Notes: generated by a model from the sequence alone, not told the origin. A stretch of DNA of 60,442 nt from Lachnospiraceae bacterium (GCA_910575105.1 CAJTDK010000021.1:1-60442), one strand, 5' to 3'. Counted from the first letter of the stretch, positions 23,872-33,362 are shown. Made by a program: numbers and translations.

Positions 23872-25526
23872 GGCTCTTCCTTTTCATCCTTCTCATCCTG
23901 ATTATCGTCAGACGGAAGATCCCCGGCGATCTTCAGAGACATGACCGTATTGGCTTTCTCGTCTTCCTTATATTCCATCGTGATCTCCTGTCCGGTCTCG
24001 CACCTTACCACATCGATGAAGTCTACAACTGACGCATCAAAAATATCATCCGACCCTTCCACCATCAGATAATAGTGGGATGTCCCGTCGATGACAGCCT
24101 GCGCGATCTTCGTAATCCTTCCCGTGACTGTCTTGATCTCCCTGGTGTCCTTTTCCGCTTCCTTCACCCCGCTGCTAAGGAGCAGCTCAAGATAATTCTC
24201 CTCACACTGGCTGACACTATCCCCGACCGCTACGATCTGGTACTTCTGTACATTTACCATCGCATATTTTTTCACAAGCCCCGCGTCATCCTTAAGGGCG
24301 ATAAAATATGTCGGCTCATCGGATATATTGAGAAGCAGCGGAAATGTGGCCGTATACTTGAGGTTCTGCACCTGCCCTTCCGCCGACGACATGGCAGATG
24401 CCTCTGTCGCACCTTCCACCTTATAATATTTCGTCTCCATCGTCCGCTGATTGGACAGCATAAATCCTACGTTGGACTGGTCGCCGTTTACCGACGTGAC
24501 CCCGGTGTACATCCACACATCATCATCAAGGGCAAGATAATTATAGCCGTCCGTCGTCTCCAGGCAATCCTTCTGGCTCAGCACGCTGTTGATAAACCCA
24601 TGCTTTAATGTCCCGTAATAGTCAAACAGCTCCACAAGCAGATCCGCCGCGTATGCACGGTCGATCCATGACGGCGCATTTTCGATCTTATAAGTCTTGG
24701 TCTCACCGGTGATGGCATTGCAGAGAACGACCTTCCCTACCGTCTCGCCGCCGAACAGCCCGATATTATACTTCTTTACCGGAGCAACCCAGTAAGGAGT
24801 ACCGTTATCGTCGATCTCAAAGCTAAGTCCCCCGTAGATATAGGTCGGGTGGGCGAACCTGAGATGGCGGTATATATTCCGGTTAAAATACTCGCTCGTC
24901 GTATACTTCATCCCCTCCTCAAGCTTCACAAGCTCCGTAGTCTGGGTCGCCATATTGATCCGGATATAGGCCGGGATCCCCTCCGACTGGTTCGTAAACC
25001 ACTTAACCAGGCTTGCGTACCGCAGCGGAGACACTCTCACCGGATTATCCTTGTAGTTGATCTGGGTATAGATATCATCCACCTCGAACTGGGAAACCAT
25101 ATCCACCATGCTCCCCATCTTCCGGTCCCCCAAAATCACCGCCGTGTCACGGTCCAAAAGCGGTATCTTGTCAAAGGAAAGCTCCTCTATATCTTCCGTG
25201 AACTCGCCCTCATCTACCTTCATCAGCTTCTGGTACTTTTTCGCATTGATAATCGGAGAGGACAAAAGGCTGCCCGCCAGGTAGAAAAGCCCCAGCGCCA
25301 CGATCACTGTGCCGATCGCGCGCAGCCCCCTGTTCTCCTTCGCCTCACGGAACGACCGCATCTTTTTTTTGCTCATATAGACCAGAGCCGCCGCGATCAG
25401 GACCACAAAGATAAAAAACCAAGTATCCGAAGAGTGTATATTTATCGCAGGCAGTGAAATATAATAGTATATCCCGACTACGGCGACTGCCGCGGCCACT
25501 GCCAAAAGCTTCCATTTAGATTTCAT
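23862..25526 (-). CDS. Membrane-anchored protein of unknown function in the trk operon
   Basis: 554 residues with three N-terminal membrane segments (~8-27, 35-52, 72-92), then a ~440-residue soluble region that starts by closing into VSQFEVDDIYTQINYKDN and ends in an acidic tail (SDDNQDEKDEKEEPWD). The soluble region is rich in beta strands and aromatic residues; I see no enzyme motif. It starts 13 bp after trkH with AGGAGG and overlaps the AEC gene. Position suggests a role linked to ion uptake or envelope state. I do not recognise the family. Confidence 0.7.
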   Translation of the reverse strand: MKSKWKLLAVAAAVAVVGIYYYISLPAINIHSSDTWFFIFVVLIAAALVYMSKKKMRSFREAKENRGLRAIGTVIVALGLFYLAGSLLSSPIINAKKYQKLMKVDEGEFTEDIEELSFDKIPLLDRDTAVILGDRKMGSMVDMVSQFEVDDIYTQINYKDNPVRVSPLRYASLVKWFTNQSEGIPAYIRINMATQTTELVKLEEGMKYTTSEYFNRNIYRHLRFAHPTYIYGGLSFEIDDNGTPYWVAPVKKYNIGLFGGETVGKVVLCNAITGETKTYKIENAPSWIDRAYAADLLVELFDYYGTLKHGFINSVLSQKDCLETTDGYNYLALDDDVWMYTGVTSVNGDQSNVGFMLSNQRTMETKYYKVEGATEASAMSSAEGQVQNLKYTATFPLLLNISDEPTYFIALKDDAGLVKKYAMVNVQKYQIVAVGDSVSQCEENYLELLLSSGVKEAEKDTREIKTVTGRITKIAQAVIDGTSHYYLMVEGSDDIFDASVVDFIDVVRCETGQEITMEYKEDEKANTVMSLKIAGDLPSDDNQDEKDEKEEPWD

Positions 25527-25539
25527 AAATACCTCCTGT

Positions 25540-26985
25540 CTAAAATTGTTTTCTCCATATGGGGACAGCGAACAGCATCAGAAACGGGAAAATCTCCAGC
25601 CTTCCCGCCAGCATGTCAAAGCAGAACACCAGCTTGGAAAACACGGAAAACTGGGAAAAATTCCCCGCCGGCCCCACGCCGCCGATTCCCGGCCCGATAT
25701 TATTCAGCGTCGCCATAACCGAGCTGAACGTCGTCGCAAAATCCCGGTTATCTATCGCTATAAGTAAAATAGACACGATCATGATCGCCATATAGGCCAT
25801 CAGATATGAGCAGACCTTCCGCACCACATCCGTGTTCATCTTCTTGCCGTTCACCCGGATAATACTTACTGATTTCGGGTGCTTCATCTGCTTGAGCTCA
25901 CGCTTGATGCTCTTCAAAACGATCAGCACTCTGGACACCTTAATACCGCCTCCAGTGGACGACGCACACGCGCCGCAGATCATCAGCATCAGAAGGATGC
26001 ACTGGGAAAACATAGGCCACACCGCAAAATCCGCAGTGGCAAACCCGGTAGTCGTGATCACCGACCCTACCTGAAAGACCGCATGACGAAAAGCCTCAGG
26101 AATACCCGGGTACCGGCCGCTGATATTCATCGTGATCAACACCGTGGATATGGCAATGATCAGCACATATGCCCGCAGCTCCTCATTTTTCCACACCGGC
26201 TTAAAGTCCCGCAGGATCAGCAGAAAATACAGGTTAAAGTTGATTCCGAACAAGATCATAAAGACCGTGATCACCCCGTCGATATAGGCGCTTCCAAAGT
26301 GCCCCACACTCTCCGCATAATTGGAAAATCCTCCGGTCCCCGCCGTGCCGAACGCATGGACCAGGCTGTCAAAGACATTCATGCCGCCAAGAAGCAGAAG
26401 CACTACCTCCAGCGCTGTCATCCCGAAATAGATGCCGTAAAGGATCCGCGCCGTGGATGTCATCTTCGGAACCAGCTTCTCCTTCTCCGGCCCCGGCACT
26501 TCCGCCATCATCAGGTACATCGTGCTGCTCTTATCAAGGCTGGTGAGCACAAGCACAAACACCAGCACTCCCATCCCTCCTACCCAGTGGGTGAAGCTTC
26601 TCCAGAAATGCATACACTGGGAAAGCACCTCCACATCTGGAAGGATAGAAGATCCCGTCGTCGTAAATCCAGAGACCGTCTCAAAAAGTGCATCGATATA
26701 AAGCGGTATCTCCCCGGACAACGTGAAGGGAAGCGCCCCGAACAAAGACCACAGAATCCACGCCAGCGCTACGATAACAAGCCCTTCCTTCTGATAGATC
26801 TTCGTCTTCTCCGGCTTCTTTAATCCGGCAATCAGGTACACAACAAGCAGTACCGCAGACGGGATCAGGAAAGCAAGCCCCTCATGCTCCCCATACAGTG
26901 CACCTACAAACGCCGGGATGAGGAGCAGAAGCGCCTCCACTCCCAGCATCTTCCCTAATATATACCATATCATCTTTACGTTCAT
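25540..26985 (-). CDS. trkH: TrkH-family potassium uptake subunit
   Basis: 481 residues with 8-10 membrane segments and the four pore loops: ETVSGFTTTGSSI near residue 103, HAFGTAGTGGFSNY near 215, GSVITTTGFATADF near 310 and LNNIGPGIGGVG near 430. The repeated T-x-G signature is the K+ selectivity filter. TrkH is the pore of the Trk system, gated by TrkA, whose gene lies immediately upstream (13-bp gap). It is a second, separate K+ system in this window besides ktrB-ktrA. Confidence 0.92.
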   Translation of the reverse strand: MNVKMIWYILGKMLGVEALLLLIPAFVGALYGEHEGLAFLIPSAVLLVVYLIAGLKKPEKTKIYQKEGLVIVALAWILWSLFGALPFTLSGEIPLYIDALFETVSGFTTTGSSILPDVEVLSQCMHFWRSFTHWVGGMGVLVFVLVLTSLDKSSTMYLMMAEVPGPEKEKLVPKMTSTARILYGIYFGMTALEVVLLLLGGMNVFDSLVHAFGTAGTGGFSNYAESVGHFGSAYIDGVITVFMILFGINFNLYFLLILRDFKPVWKNEELRAYVLIIAISTVLITMNISGRYPGIPEAFRHAVFQVGSVITTTGFATADFAVWPMFSQCILLMLMICGACASSTGGGIKVSRVLIVLKSIKRELKQMKHPKSVSIIRVNGKKMNTDVVRKVCSYLMAYMAIMIVSILLIAIDNRDFATTFSSVMATLNNIGPGIGGVGPAGNFSQFSVFSKLVFCFDMLAGRLEIFPFLMLFAVPIWRKQF

Positions 26986-26998
26986 ATCTGCAAGGCTC

Positions 26999-28357
26999 CT
27001 AACCTAAAATATCACTGAAATTGCTGACAATATGATCTTTTGTCACCACCATAACACTATCTCCCACCTCTAAGTGGTCATCACCGTTAGGTACGATCAC
27101 CTTCCGCCTCCGCCCGATACATGCGATCAGGTTATTCTTCTTGATCGGAAGGTCCTTTAACGGCACGTTCGTATATGCGCATTCCTTCTTAATGATAAAC
27201 TCCAGCGCCTCCACCTTGCCCTGCACAAGCCGGTACATGGTCTCAACATTGGCACTGCTGTAGGAATTATTCCGTGCCCTTACATAGCCCATGATCGCAT
27301 CCGCTGTCGCGCTCTTGGCAGAAATAATACTGTCAATTCCCAGTCCTTCCACCATCTGCGCCCTGGTATCGTCATTCACCTTGGCAATGATCTTAGGCAC
27401 GCCAAGAGTCTTGGCAAAAAAGGACATGATGATATTCTCCTCATCCATCCCGGTAAGCGCCACAAAAGCATCCGTATCCGTAATCCTCTCTTCCATCAGA
27501 AGATCCTGGTCCGCCGCATTGCCGTTAATGATAGTCGCCTTGGGGAGCAGCTCACACAGCTCCTCGCACCGCTGCTCATTGCGCTCGATGATCTTTACCT
27601 TCATGCCTACCTGCAGAAGCTGCGATGCAAGATAAAAGCAGACATGCCCTCCTCCGCAGATGAGCACCTTCTTCACCTTGACATTCTTGCGCCCAAGGGA
27701 TTTGAAAAACGTCCTCAGATCCTGGTGGGCCGCCGCGATATGCAGGCGGTCTCCGGCTCTCACCACAAAGTTTCCGTCCGGGATATACACATCTTTCCCC
27801 CGCTTCACCGCACATACCAGTATCTTGATCTGAAACTTGCGGTAAACCTCCGCAAGGGAGATATCCGTCAGCGGCTGGTCCGCGCCCACCGCATACTCTA
27901 CCAGCTCCACACGTCCCTTCATGAACGTCTCCACCTTGCTGGCCTCCGGGAACAGCAGCACCCTCAGGATCTCATTGGAAGCCGCAAGCTCCGGATTTAC
28001 CGCCATAGAAAGGTGCAGATCCTCCTTCAGTATCCCGATCTGGCTGTAGTAGATCGGATTCCTCACCCTTGCGATCGTATGCTTCGCCCCAAGCCTTCTT
28101 GCGATAAGACAGCTTAACATATTCATCTCGTCGGCCGAGGCGCAGGCAATGACCAGGTCCGAATGCGGCACGTCCGCCTGCTTCATGATCTCTGCATCCG
28201 CTCCGTTTCCTGTAATACAGAATATGTCCATCTTATTCAGCGCGTCTTTAAGTTTCCCTTCGTTCTGGTCAATCAGCGTGATATCATAATTTTCTTCTGA
28301 CAACTGTATTGCAAGCTTATGACCTACTTTACCGTCACCAATAATTACAATTTGCAT
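26999..28357 (-). CDS. trkA: TrkA potassium uptake regulatory protein, two-unit form
   Basis: 452 residues with two tandem RCK units. Each unit has a Rossmann core (MQIVIIGDGKVGHKLAIQLS at residue 1; VLICGGGHVCFYLASQL near 230) followed by a C-terminal RCK domain. This is the long TrkA form that binds NAD(H)/ATP and gates TrkH. The gene heads an operon with trkH, an unknown membrane protein and an AEC transporter, and has GAGG upstream of the ATG. Confidence 0.93.
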   Translation of the reverse strand: MQIVIIGDGKVGHKLAIQLSEENYDITLIDQNEGKLKDALNKMDIFCITGNGADAEIMKQADVPHSDLVIACASADEMNMLSCLIARRLGAKHTIARVRNPIYYSQIGILKEDLHLSMAVNPELAASNEILRVLLFPEASKVETFMKGRVELVEYAVGADQPLTDISLAEVYRKFQIKILVCAVKRGKDVYIPDGNFVVRAGDRLHIAAAHQDLRTFFKSLGRKNVKVKKVLICGGGHVCFYLASQLLQVGMKVKIIERNEQRCEELCELLPKATIINGNAADQDLLMEERITDTDAFVALTGMDEENIIMSFFAKTLGVPKIIAKVNDDTRAQMVEGLGIDSIISAKSATADAIMGYVRARNNSYSSANVETMYRLVQGKVEALEFIIKKECAYTNVPLKDLPIKKNNLIACIGRRRKVIVPNGDDHLEVGDSVMVVTKDHIVSNFSDILG

Positions 28358-28425
28358 CTTCGTTCCTCTTTAATCTACATAATTTTATATTAAGCATAGT
28401 AGAGTATAGCACCTTTGCAAAAATA

Positions 28426-28449
28426 AGAAAAGCCCTCTCGGGCTTTTCT
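28426..28449 (-). terminator. Terminator of the EF-G-like gene
   Basis: AGAAAAGCCC and GGGCTTTTCT form a perfect 10-bp stem with a four-base loop, followed on the minus strand by TATTTTT. It separates the EF-G-like gene from the trk operon. Confidence 0.8.
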
Positions 28450-28505
28450 TGCTTTTTCTTTTCTTAACTTTTATCCTGCTGTCCGCTCCGTGACAGGCAA
28501 TATGC

Positions 28506-30581
28506 TTATTCCTCTGCTGCTCTCTTGGCGATCTCTGCCTCCTGAACATCCGACGGAGCCTGCTCATAGCGTGCAAATTCGTACTCGTAGGTTCCTCGGC
28601 CGCCGGTCATGGACCGGAGGGTCGTACAATAGCCAAACAATCCGGTCATCGGGATGTCAGCCTCAATCACCTGACAGCCGCCGGCAATAGGATTCATCCC
28701 CAGCACACGACCGCGGCGCTTATTCAGGTCTCCCATGACATCTCCGGTATAATCATCCGGAACAGTTACTTTAATCGAAGCGATCGGCTCAAGAAGAACC
28801 GGGCCTGCCTCCATGAATCCCTTCTTGAACGCCTGGATGGTCGCTGTCTTGAACGCCATCTCAGAGGAGTCTACCGGATGATAGGAGCCGTCATACAGCG
28901 TAGCTTTTACGCCAACAACCGGATATCCCGCCAAAGGCCCCTTGATCACAGACTCCTGAAGTCCCTTCTCAACTGCCGGGAAGTAGTTCTTCGGAACAGC
29001 TCCGCCTACGACTGTCTCTTCAAATACATATGGTGTCTCTAAGTCTCCGGAAGAAGCGAACTTCATCTTGACATGGCCGTACTGTCCGTGTCCGCCGGAC
29101 TGCTTCTTATACTTCGTATCCACATCAGAATTCTTGCGGATCGTCTCGCGGAATGCAACCTTCGGCGTCTCTAAGGTAACTGCACATTTATATCTCTCCG
29201 CCAGCTTGCTCACGGCGATCTCTAAGTGCTGGTCACCCATGCCGTAGAGAAGTGTCTGACGGTTCTCGCTGTCATTAACCGCCTTAAGAGTGATATCCTC
29301 AGCCATCATCTTCTGAAGCGCCTGAGATACCTTATCCTCATCCCCCTTATTGGCTGTCACATACTTCATATAAGTATAAGGCTTGGAATACTCTGTCTTT
29401 CCAAAAAGAAGCGGCATTGTCTTAGCAGAAAGGGTGTCGCCGGTCTTCGTATTGCCAAGCTTGGCAATCGCTCCAATATCGCCGGCAAACAGCTCGCTGA
29501 CCTCCACCGGCTTATTTCCGATCATGGTGTAGATCTTTCCAAGCTTCTCATCCGTCTCAGAGGAGGCATTGTAAAGAACATCCTCGCCTTTCAATACGCC
29601 GGAGCATACCTTTACGAAAGAATATTTGCCGATGAACGGGTCTACCATCGTCTTGAACACGTAAGCAGATTTTGCCTTTGCAAAGTCATAGTTAGCCTCA
29701 TAGATCTCATTGGTCTTAAGGTTCACACCCGCGCACTCTCTCCAGTCTGGACTCGGGAAGAATCTTACAATGTCAGATAACAGGTTCGCAACGCCCTGAG
29801 CCTGAATATTGGATCCCATAGCAACCGGAACGATGCTTCCGTCCATAACCTCTGTACGCATCGCCGCGCGGATCTCCTCCACAGAGAACTCCTCGCCTGC
29901 AAAATAACGCTCCATGAACTCCTCGCTGGTCTCTGCAACCGCCTCAAGAAGCTTCTCACGGTAACTCTCCACATATTCCATACAGTAATCCGGAATCTCG
30001 CACTCCTCCCGCTTTCCGATACCGGTGTAGCGCCTTCCGGCATTCTTGATAATATTCACATATCCGATCAGCTTCTCATCCTCACGGATCGGAGAAAAAT
30101 GAGGTGCGATCACTTTTCCGTATTTCTCTGTCAGATCCTCAACAACCTGACGGAAGCTGGCGTCATCCACATCCATCTCCGTCACATAGATCATACGCGG
30201 CAGGCTGTACTTGTCACACAATTCCCATGCCTTCTCTGTCCCTACCTCTACGCCTGCCTTTCCCGATACAACGATCACCGCAGCATCCGCAGCACTGACT
30301 GCCTCTTCCACTTCTCCGACAAAATCGAAATATCCCGGAGTATCCAGCACGTTGATCTTCGCCTTCTCCCATTCAATCGGAATCAGGGCTGTGCTGATGG
30401 AAAACTCACGCTTCTGTTCTTCTTTGTCAAAGTCACTGATCGTATTCCCGTCCGTAACTTTACCCATCCGGTTCACCGCGCCAGATACATAGGCCATAGC
30501 CTCTGCAAGACTTGTCTTCCCGCATCCGCCGTGTCCTAAAAGAACCACATTTCTGATTTCGTCCGTTCTATAAACTTTCAT
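28506..30581 (-). CDS. EF-G paralogue (elongation factor G-like GTPase)
   Basis: A 691-residue translational GTPase. The G1 motif reads GHGGCGKTSLAEA near residue 16 instead of the AHIDAGKTT of canonical EF-G; G3 is DTPGYFDFVGE near 79, and G4 is unusual (YVTEMDVDD where N-K-x-D is expected). Domains II to V follow, including the domain IV start (GGHGQYGHVKMKF) and the C-terminal region (GRGTYEYEFARYEQAPSDV). This is the EF-G-like second copy common in Clostridia; its role may be ribosome recycling or a tetracycline-protection-like function. It stands alone with its own promoter and terminator. The main fusA is not in this window. Confidence 0.85.
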   Translation of the reverse strand: MKVYRTDEIRNVVLLGHGGCGKTSLAEAMAYVSGAVNRMGKVTDGNTISDFDKEEQKREFSISTALIPIEWEKAKINVLDTPGYFDFVGEVEEAVSAADAAVIVVSGKAGVEVGTEKAWELCDKYSLPRMIYVTEMDVDDASFRQVVEDLTEKYGKVIAPHFSPIREDEKLIGYVNIIKNAGRRYTGIGKREECEIPDYCMEYVESYREKLLEAVAETSEEFMERYFAGEEFSVEEIRAAMRTEVMDGSIVPVAMGSNIQAQGVANLLSDIVRFFPSPDWRECAGVNLKTNEIYEANYDFAKAKSAYVFKTMVDPFIGKYSFVKVCSGVLKGEDVLYNASSETDEKLGKIYTMIGNKPVEVSELFAGDIGAIAKLGNTKTGDTLSAKTMPLLFGKTEYSKPYTYMKYVTANKGDEDKVSQALQKMMAEDITLKAVNDSENRQTLLYGMGDQHLEIAVSKLAERYKCAVTLETPKVAFRETIRKNSDVDTKYKKQSGGHGQYGHVKMKFASSGDLETPYVFEETVVGGAVPKNYFPAVEKGLQESVIKGPLAGYPVVGVKATLYDGSYHPVDSSEMAFKTATIQAFKKGFMEAGPVLLEPIASIKVTVPDDYTGDVMGDLNKRRGRVLGMNPIAGGCQVIEADIPMTGLFGYCTTLRSMTGGRGTYEYEFARYEQAPSDVQEAEIAKRAAEE

Positions 30582-30623
30582 ATCTTGCTGCCTCCTTGTT
30601 CTTTAGAAAAATCTCATATACAC

Positions 30624-30652
30624 ATTGTACTAAAAATTCACGCACATTACAA
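30624..30652 (-). promoter_or_regulatory. Sigma-A promoter of the EF-G-like gene
   Basis: On the minus strand TTGTAA (complement of 30647-30652), a 17-bp spacer and TACAAT (complement of 30624-30629). The transcript would start about 40 bp before the gene. Confidence 0.65.
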
Positions 30653-30685
30653 CTTATTTATTCAAAATATCCATCATTATAGCCA

Positions 30686-30872
30686 TAGTACATTGAATAA
30701 TAAGTATCTAGTACATCGAGAAATAAGTATCCGGCTATATCACGCAGGATAATTTTTCGGATACATGGCAGATTTTCGACGGCGCAGCGGCGGCTACAGC
30801 TAGAAAAGTCTAACGCAGTAGCCGGAAAATCAGACAAGTGATATGGCTAGTTACTTATTATTTGATGTACTA
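30686..30872. repeat. Hairpin repeat element, copy 2, with duplicated left arm
   Basis: An imperfect palindrome from TAGTACATC at 30709 to GATGTACTA at 30872. A 23-bp extra copy of the left arm (TAGTACATTGAATAATAAGT at 30686) stands directly beside it. The inner strands ACGCAGGATAA and AGACAAGTGA match copy 1, while the outer arms differ in sequence but remain complementary. It lies between the divergent EF-G-like and tyrA genes. Confidence 0.75.
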
Positions 30873-30888
30873 GGCATCCCGGCTTTCA

Positions 30889-30917
30889 TTGACAAAACAG
30901 GAAATTGAATATAGAAT
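30889..30917 (+). promoter_or_regulatory. Sigma-A promoter of tyrA-aroA
   Basis: TTGACA at 30889-30894 and TAGAAT at 30912-30917, spacer 17 bp, about 55 bp before tyrA. Confidence 0.75.
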
Positions 30918-30973
30918 GATATTCGTAAAATGCAGCTGACCCGCGGACAGCATATCATTCAGGAGGACTATTC

Positions 30974-32068
30974 ATGAAAGAGAAGGTTGGTTTTATCGGT
31001 CTGGGATTAATCGGAGGCTCTATCGCGAAGGCCATCCGCCAGTACTATCCCGAATACGAGATCGTAGCTTTTGATAAGAATAAGGAAGCGCTGGCGCTGG
31101 CGACCCAGGAATCCGTCATCGATGTGGCCGCCACCACCATAGACGGTAATTTCCATCAGTGCAGTTATATTTTCCTGTGCGCGCCCGTTGTCTACAATGC
31201 GGCATATCTGAAACAGATGAAGGAGTACCTTCACGACGGCTGCATCCTGACCGACGTAGGCAGCGTAAAGACGAATATACATAAAGAAGTGGAAGCTTTG
31301 GGCATCGGGAAATATTTTATCGGCGGACACCCTATGGCAGGTTCGGAAAAGACCGGATTTACCAACTCCAAAGCCATGCTGATTGAAAATGCATATTATA
31401 TCCTGACCCCCTCCGACGAAGTGCCGCCAGATAAGATCAGCCGTTTTGAAAAGCTTATCCAGAGCCTGCGCGCCATCCCGCTGATCCTCGACTATGGCCA
31501 GCACGACTATGTGACCGGCGCCATCAGCCATCTGCCCCACATCATTGCCTCCAGCCTGGTGAATTTTGTAAAGGATAATGATACCGGGACAGAGCTGATG
31601 AAAAATCTTGCGGCAGGCGGTTTCAAGGACATTACCCGCATCGCCTCCTCTTCTCCTACCATGTGGCAGCACATCTGCCTCACAAACCGGGAGAATATCT
31701 CCGGGATACTCGGTAAATATATCGAATCCCTGCAGGATTTTAAAGCGCTGATCGACAGCTCCGACGGGCAGAGCCTTTACCGGAATTTTGATTCTTCCAG
31801 AAATTACCGGAACGCAATCCCCTCTGCCTCGGCAGGCCCTATCAAAAAGGCTTACGCGGTATACTGCGATATCATCGACGAGGCCGGAGGAATCGCCGCT
31901 ATCGCCACTATCCTTGCCTCCAACGGACTGAATATTAAGAATATCGGGATTGTAAACAACAGAGAATTTGAAGAAGGGGTTCTGCGTATAGAATTCTATG
32001 ATGAGGCATCTTCCAAAAGAGCCGCACAATTACTGCAGAAATTCAGGTACATTGTATATGAGCGTTAG
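30974..32068 (+). CDS. tyrA: Prephenate dehydrogenase with C-terminal ACT domain
   Basis: 364 residues. An NAD-binding fold opens with VGFIGLGLIGGSIAKAIRQ at residue 4; the prephenate region includes IGGHPMAGSEKTGF near 114 and ISHLPHIIAS near 182. The final ~70 residues form an ACT-type regulatory domain (GGIAAIATILASNGLNIKNI). It converts prephenate to 4-hydroxyphenylpyruvate, the tyrosine branch of aromatic synthesis. Its 3' end overlaps aroA by 11 bp. It has a good promoter 55 bp upstream and an AGGAGGA site. Regulation by tyrosine through the ACT domain is likely from family knowledge. Confidence 0.94.
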   Translation: MKEKVGFIGLGLIGGSIAKAIRQYYPEYEIVAFDKNKEALALATQESVIDVAATTIDGNFHQCSYIFLCAPVVYNAAYLKQMKEYLHDGCILTDVGSVKTNIHKEVEALGIGKYFIGGHPMAGSEKTGFTNSKAMLIENAYYILTPSDEVPPDKISRFEKLIQSLRAIPLILDYGQHDYVTGAISHLPHIIASSLVNFVKDNDTGTELMKNLAAGGFKDITRIASSSPTMWQHICLTNRENISGILGKYIESLQDFKALIDSSDGQSLYRNFDSSRNYRNAIPSASAGPIKKAYAVYCDIIDEAGGIAAIATILASNGLNIKNIGIVNNREFEEGVLRIEFYDEASSKRAAQLLQKFRYIVYER

Positions 32069-33362
32069 ATCTATCCGCCCGTTGTCAGGGCTTAAAGGTG
32101 AAATCAATATCCCGGGGGACAAATCCATCTCCCACCGTTCCATTATGCTTGGCGCGATCGCCCAGGGCACGACTGAGATCACACATTTCCTCAAAGGGGC
32201 AGACTGCCTGTCCACCATCAGGTGTTTCCGTGACATGGGGGTTGAGATCGAGGAAAAACCGGACTGCATCCTAGTCCACGGCAAGGGGCTGCACGGCCTT
32301 TCCCGGCCGGCCCGGACATTAGATGTAGGAAACAGCGGAACCACCACCCGGCTTCTGTCTGGAATCCTCGCCGGCCAGAACTTTTCTACCGCACTGTCCG
32401 GGGACGAATCCTTAAATTCCAGGCCCATGGCCAGGATCATGACCCCGCTGAACAGCATGGGCGCAGACATCACAAGCCTTGAACACAACAACTGCGCCCC
32501 TCTTCTTATCAATCCCGGCGCCCTGCATGGCATCCATTACCAGTCGCCGGTCGCATCTGCGCAGGTGAAGTCCGCCGTCCTTCTCGCAGGACTTTACGCC
32601 GACGGCGCAACCTCCGTCACAGAGCCTGCCCTCTCCAGGAACCACACAGAGCTCATGCTGCAGAACTTTGGCGCATGCGTCACCTCTACCATGCACAAAG
32701 GCGGCAGCGCTACCGCGCAGATTGAGCCTTGCAGCGAGCTTTACGGCCAGCAGGTCATCGTTCCGGGAGATATCTCCTCCGCAGCATACTTTATCGCTGC
32801 CGGGCTTTTGGTCCCCCACTCGGAGCTCCTGGTGAAAAATGTAGGCACCAATTTCACCCGCGCCGGCTTCCTCAGCGTGTGTGAAGCCATGGGCGCCTCA
32901 CTCACTATGCTGAACAGATCCTTTGAAGGCGGGGAGGGGAGAGCAGATATCCTCGTTTCCTCCTCCTCCTTAAAGGGAACGGTCATTGAAGGCGGGATCA
33001 TCCCCACGCTCATTGACGAGATTCCGATAATTGCCGTCATGGCAGCCTGCGCCGAAGGTACGACCATCATCAGAGATGCCGCCGAGCTGAAGGTGAAGGA
33101 GACGGACCGGATCCGTACGGTCACGGAAAATCTAAGAGCCATGGGCGCATGTGTCACCCCGACAGAAGACGGCATGATCATCGAAGGAAATGCAGGCGAT
33201 CCCCTCGCCGGCGCCCACATCAAAAGCTGTCTCGACCACCGCATCGCCATGTCTTTTGCCGTAGCAGGACTTGCCGCGGCAGGTGAGACAGTGATTGAAG
33301 ACAGCCAATGCGTAGATGTATCCTATCCGGAATTTTTCGCTTCATTAGAAAGCCTGAATTAG
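32058..33362 (+). CDS. aroA: EPSP synthase (3-phosphoshikimate 1-carboxyvinyltransferase)
   Basis: The start is placed at the ATG at 32058 (MSVRSIRPLSGLKGEINIPG), inside the last codons of tyrA; there is no strong ribosome site, so translational coupling is likely. About 434 residues. Signature motifs are GDKSISHRSIMLGA near residue 22, LDVGNSGTTTRLLSGIL near 90 and KVKETDRIRTV near 350. It joins shikimate-3-phosphate and PEP on the way to chorismate. Together with tyrA it forms a short aromatic operon ended by the hairpin after 33,377. Confidence 0.94.
   Translation: MSVRSIRPLSGLKGEINIPGDKSISHRSIMLGAIAQGTTEITHFLKGADCLSTIRCFRDMGVEIEEKPDCILVHGKGLHGLSRPARTLDVGNSGTTTRLLSGILAGQNFSTALSGDESLNSRPMARIMTPLNSMGADITSLEHNNCAPLLINPGALHGIHYQSPVASAQVKSAVLLAGLYADGATSVTEPALSRNHTELMLQNFGACVTSTMHKGGSATAQIEPCSELYGQQVIVPGDISSAAYFIAAGLLVPHSELLVKNVGTNFTRAGFLSVCEAMGASLTMLNRSFEGGEGRADILVSSSSLKGTVIEGGIIPTLIDEIPIIAVMAACAEGTTIIRDAAELKVKETDRIRTVTENLRAMGACVTPTEDGMIIEGNAGDPLAGAHIKSCLDHRIAMSFAVAGLAAAGETVIEDSQCVDVSYPEFFASLESLN

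Noticed and set aside
31007-32029. A 340-codon minus-strand open frame opposite tyrA
   Set aside because: It is a shadow of tyrA, which has clear motifs, promoter and ribosome site on the plus strand.
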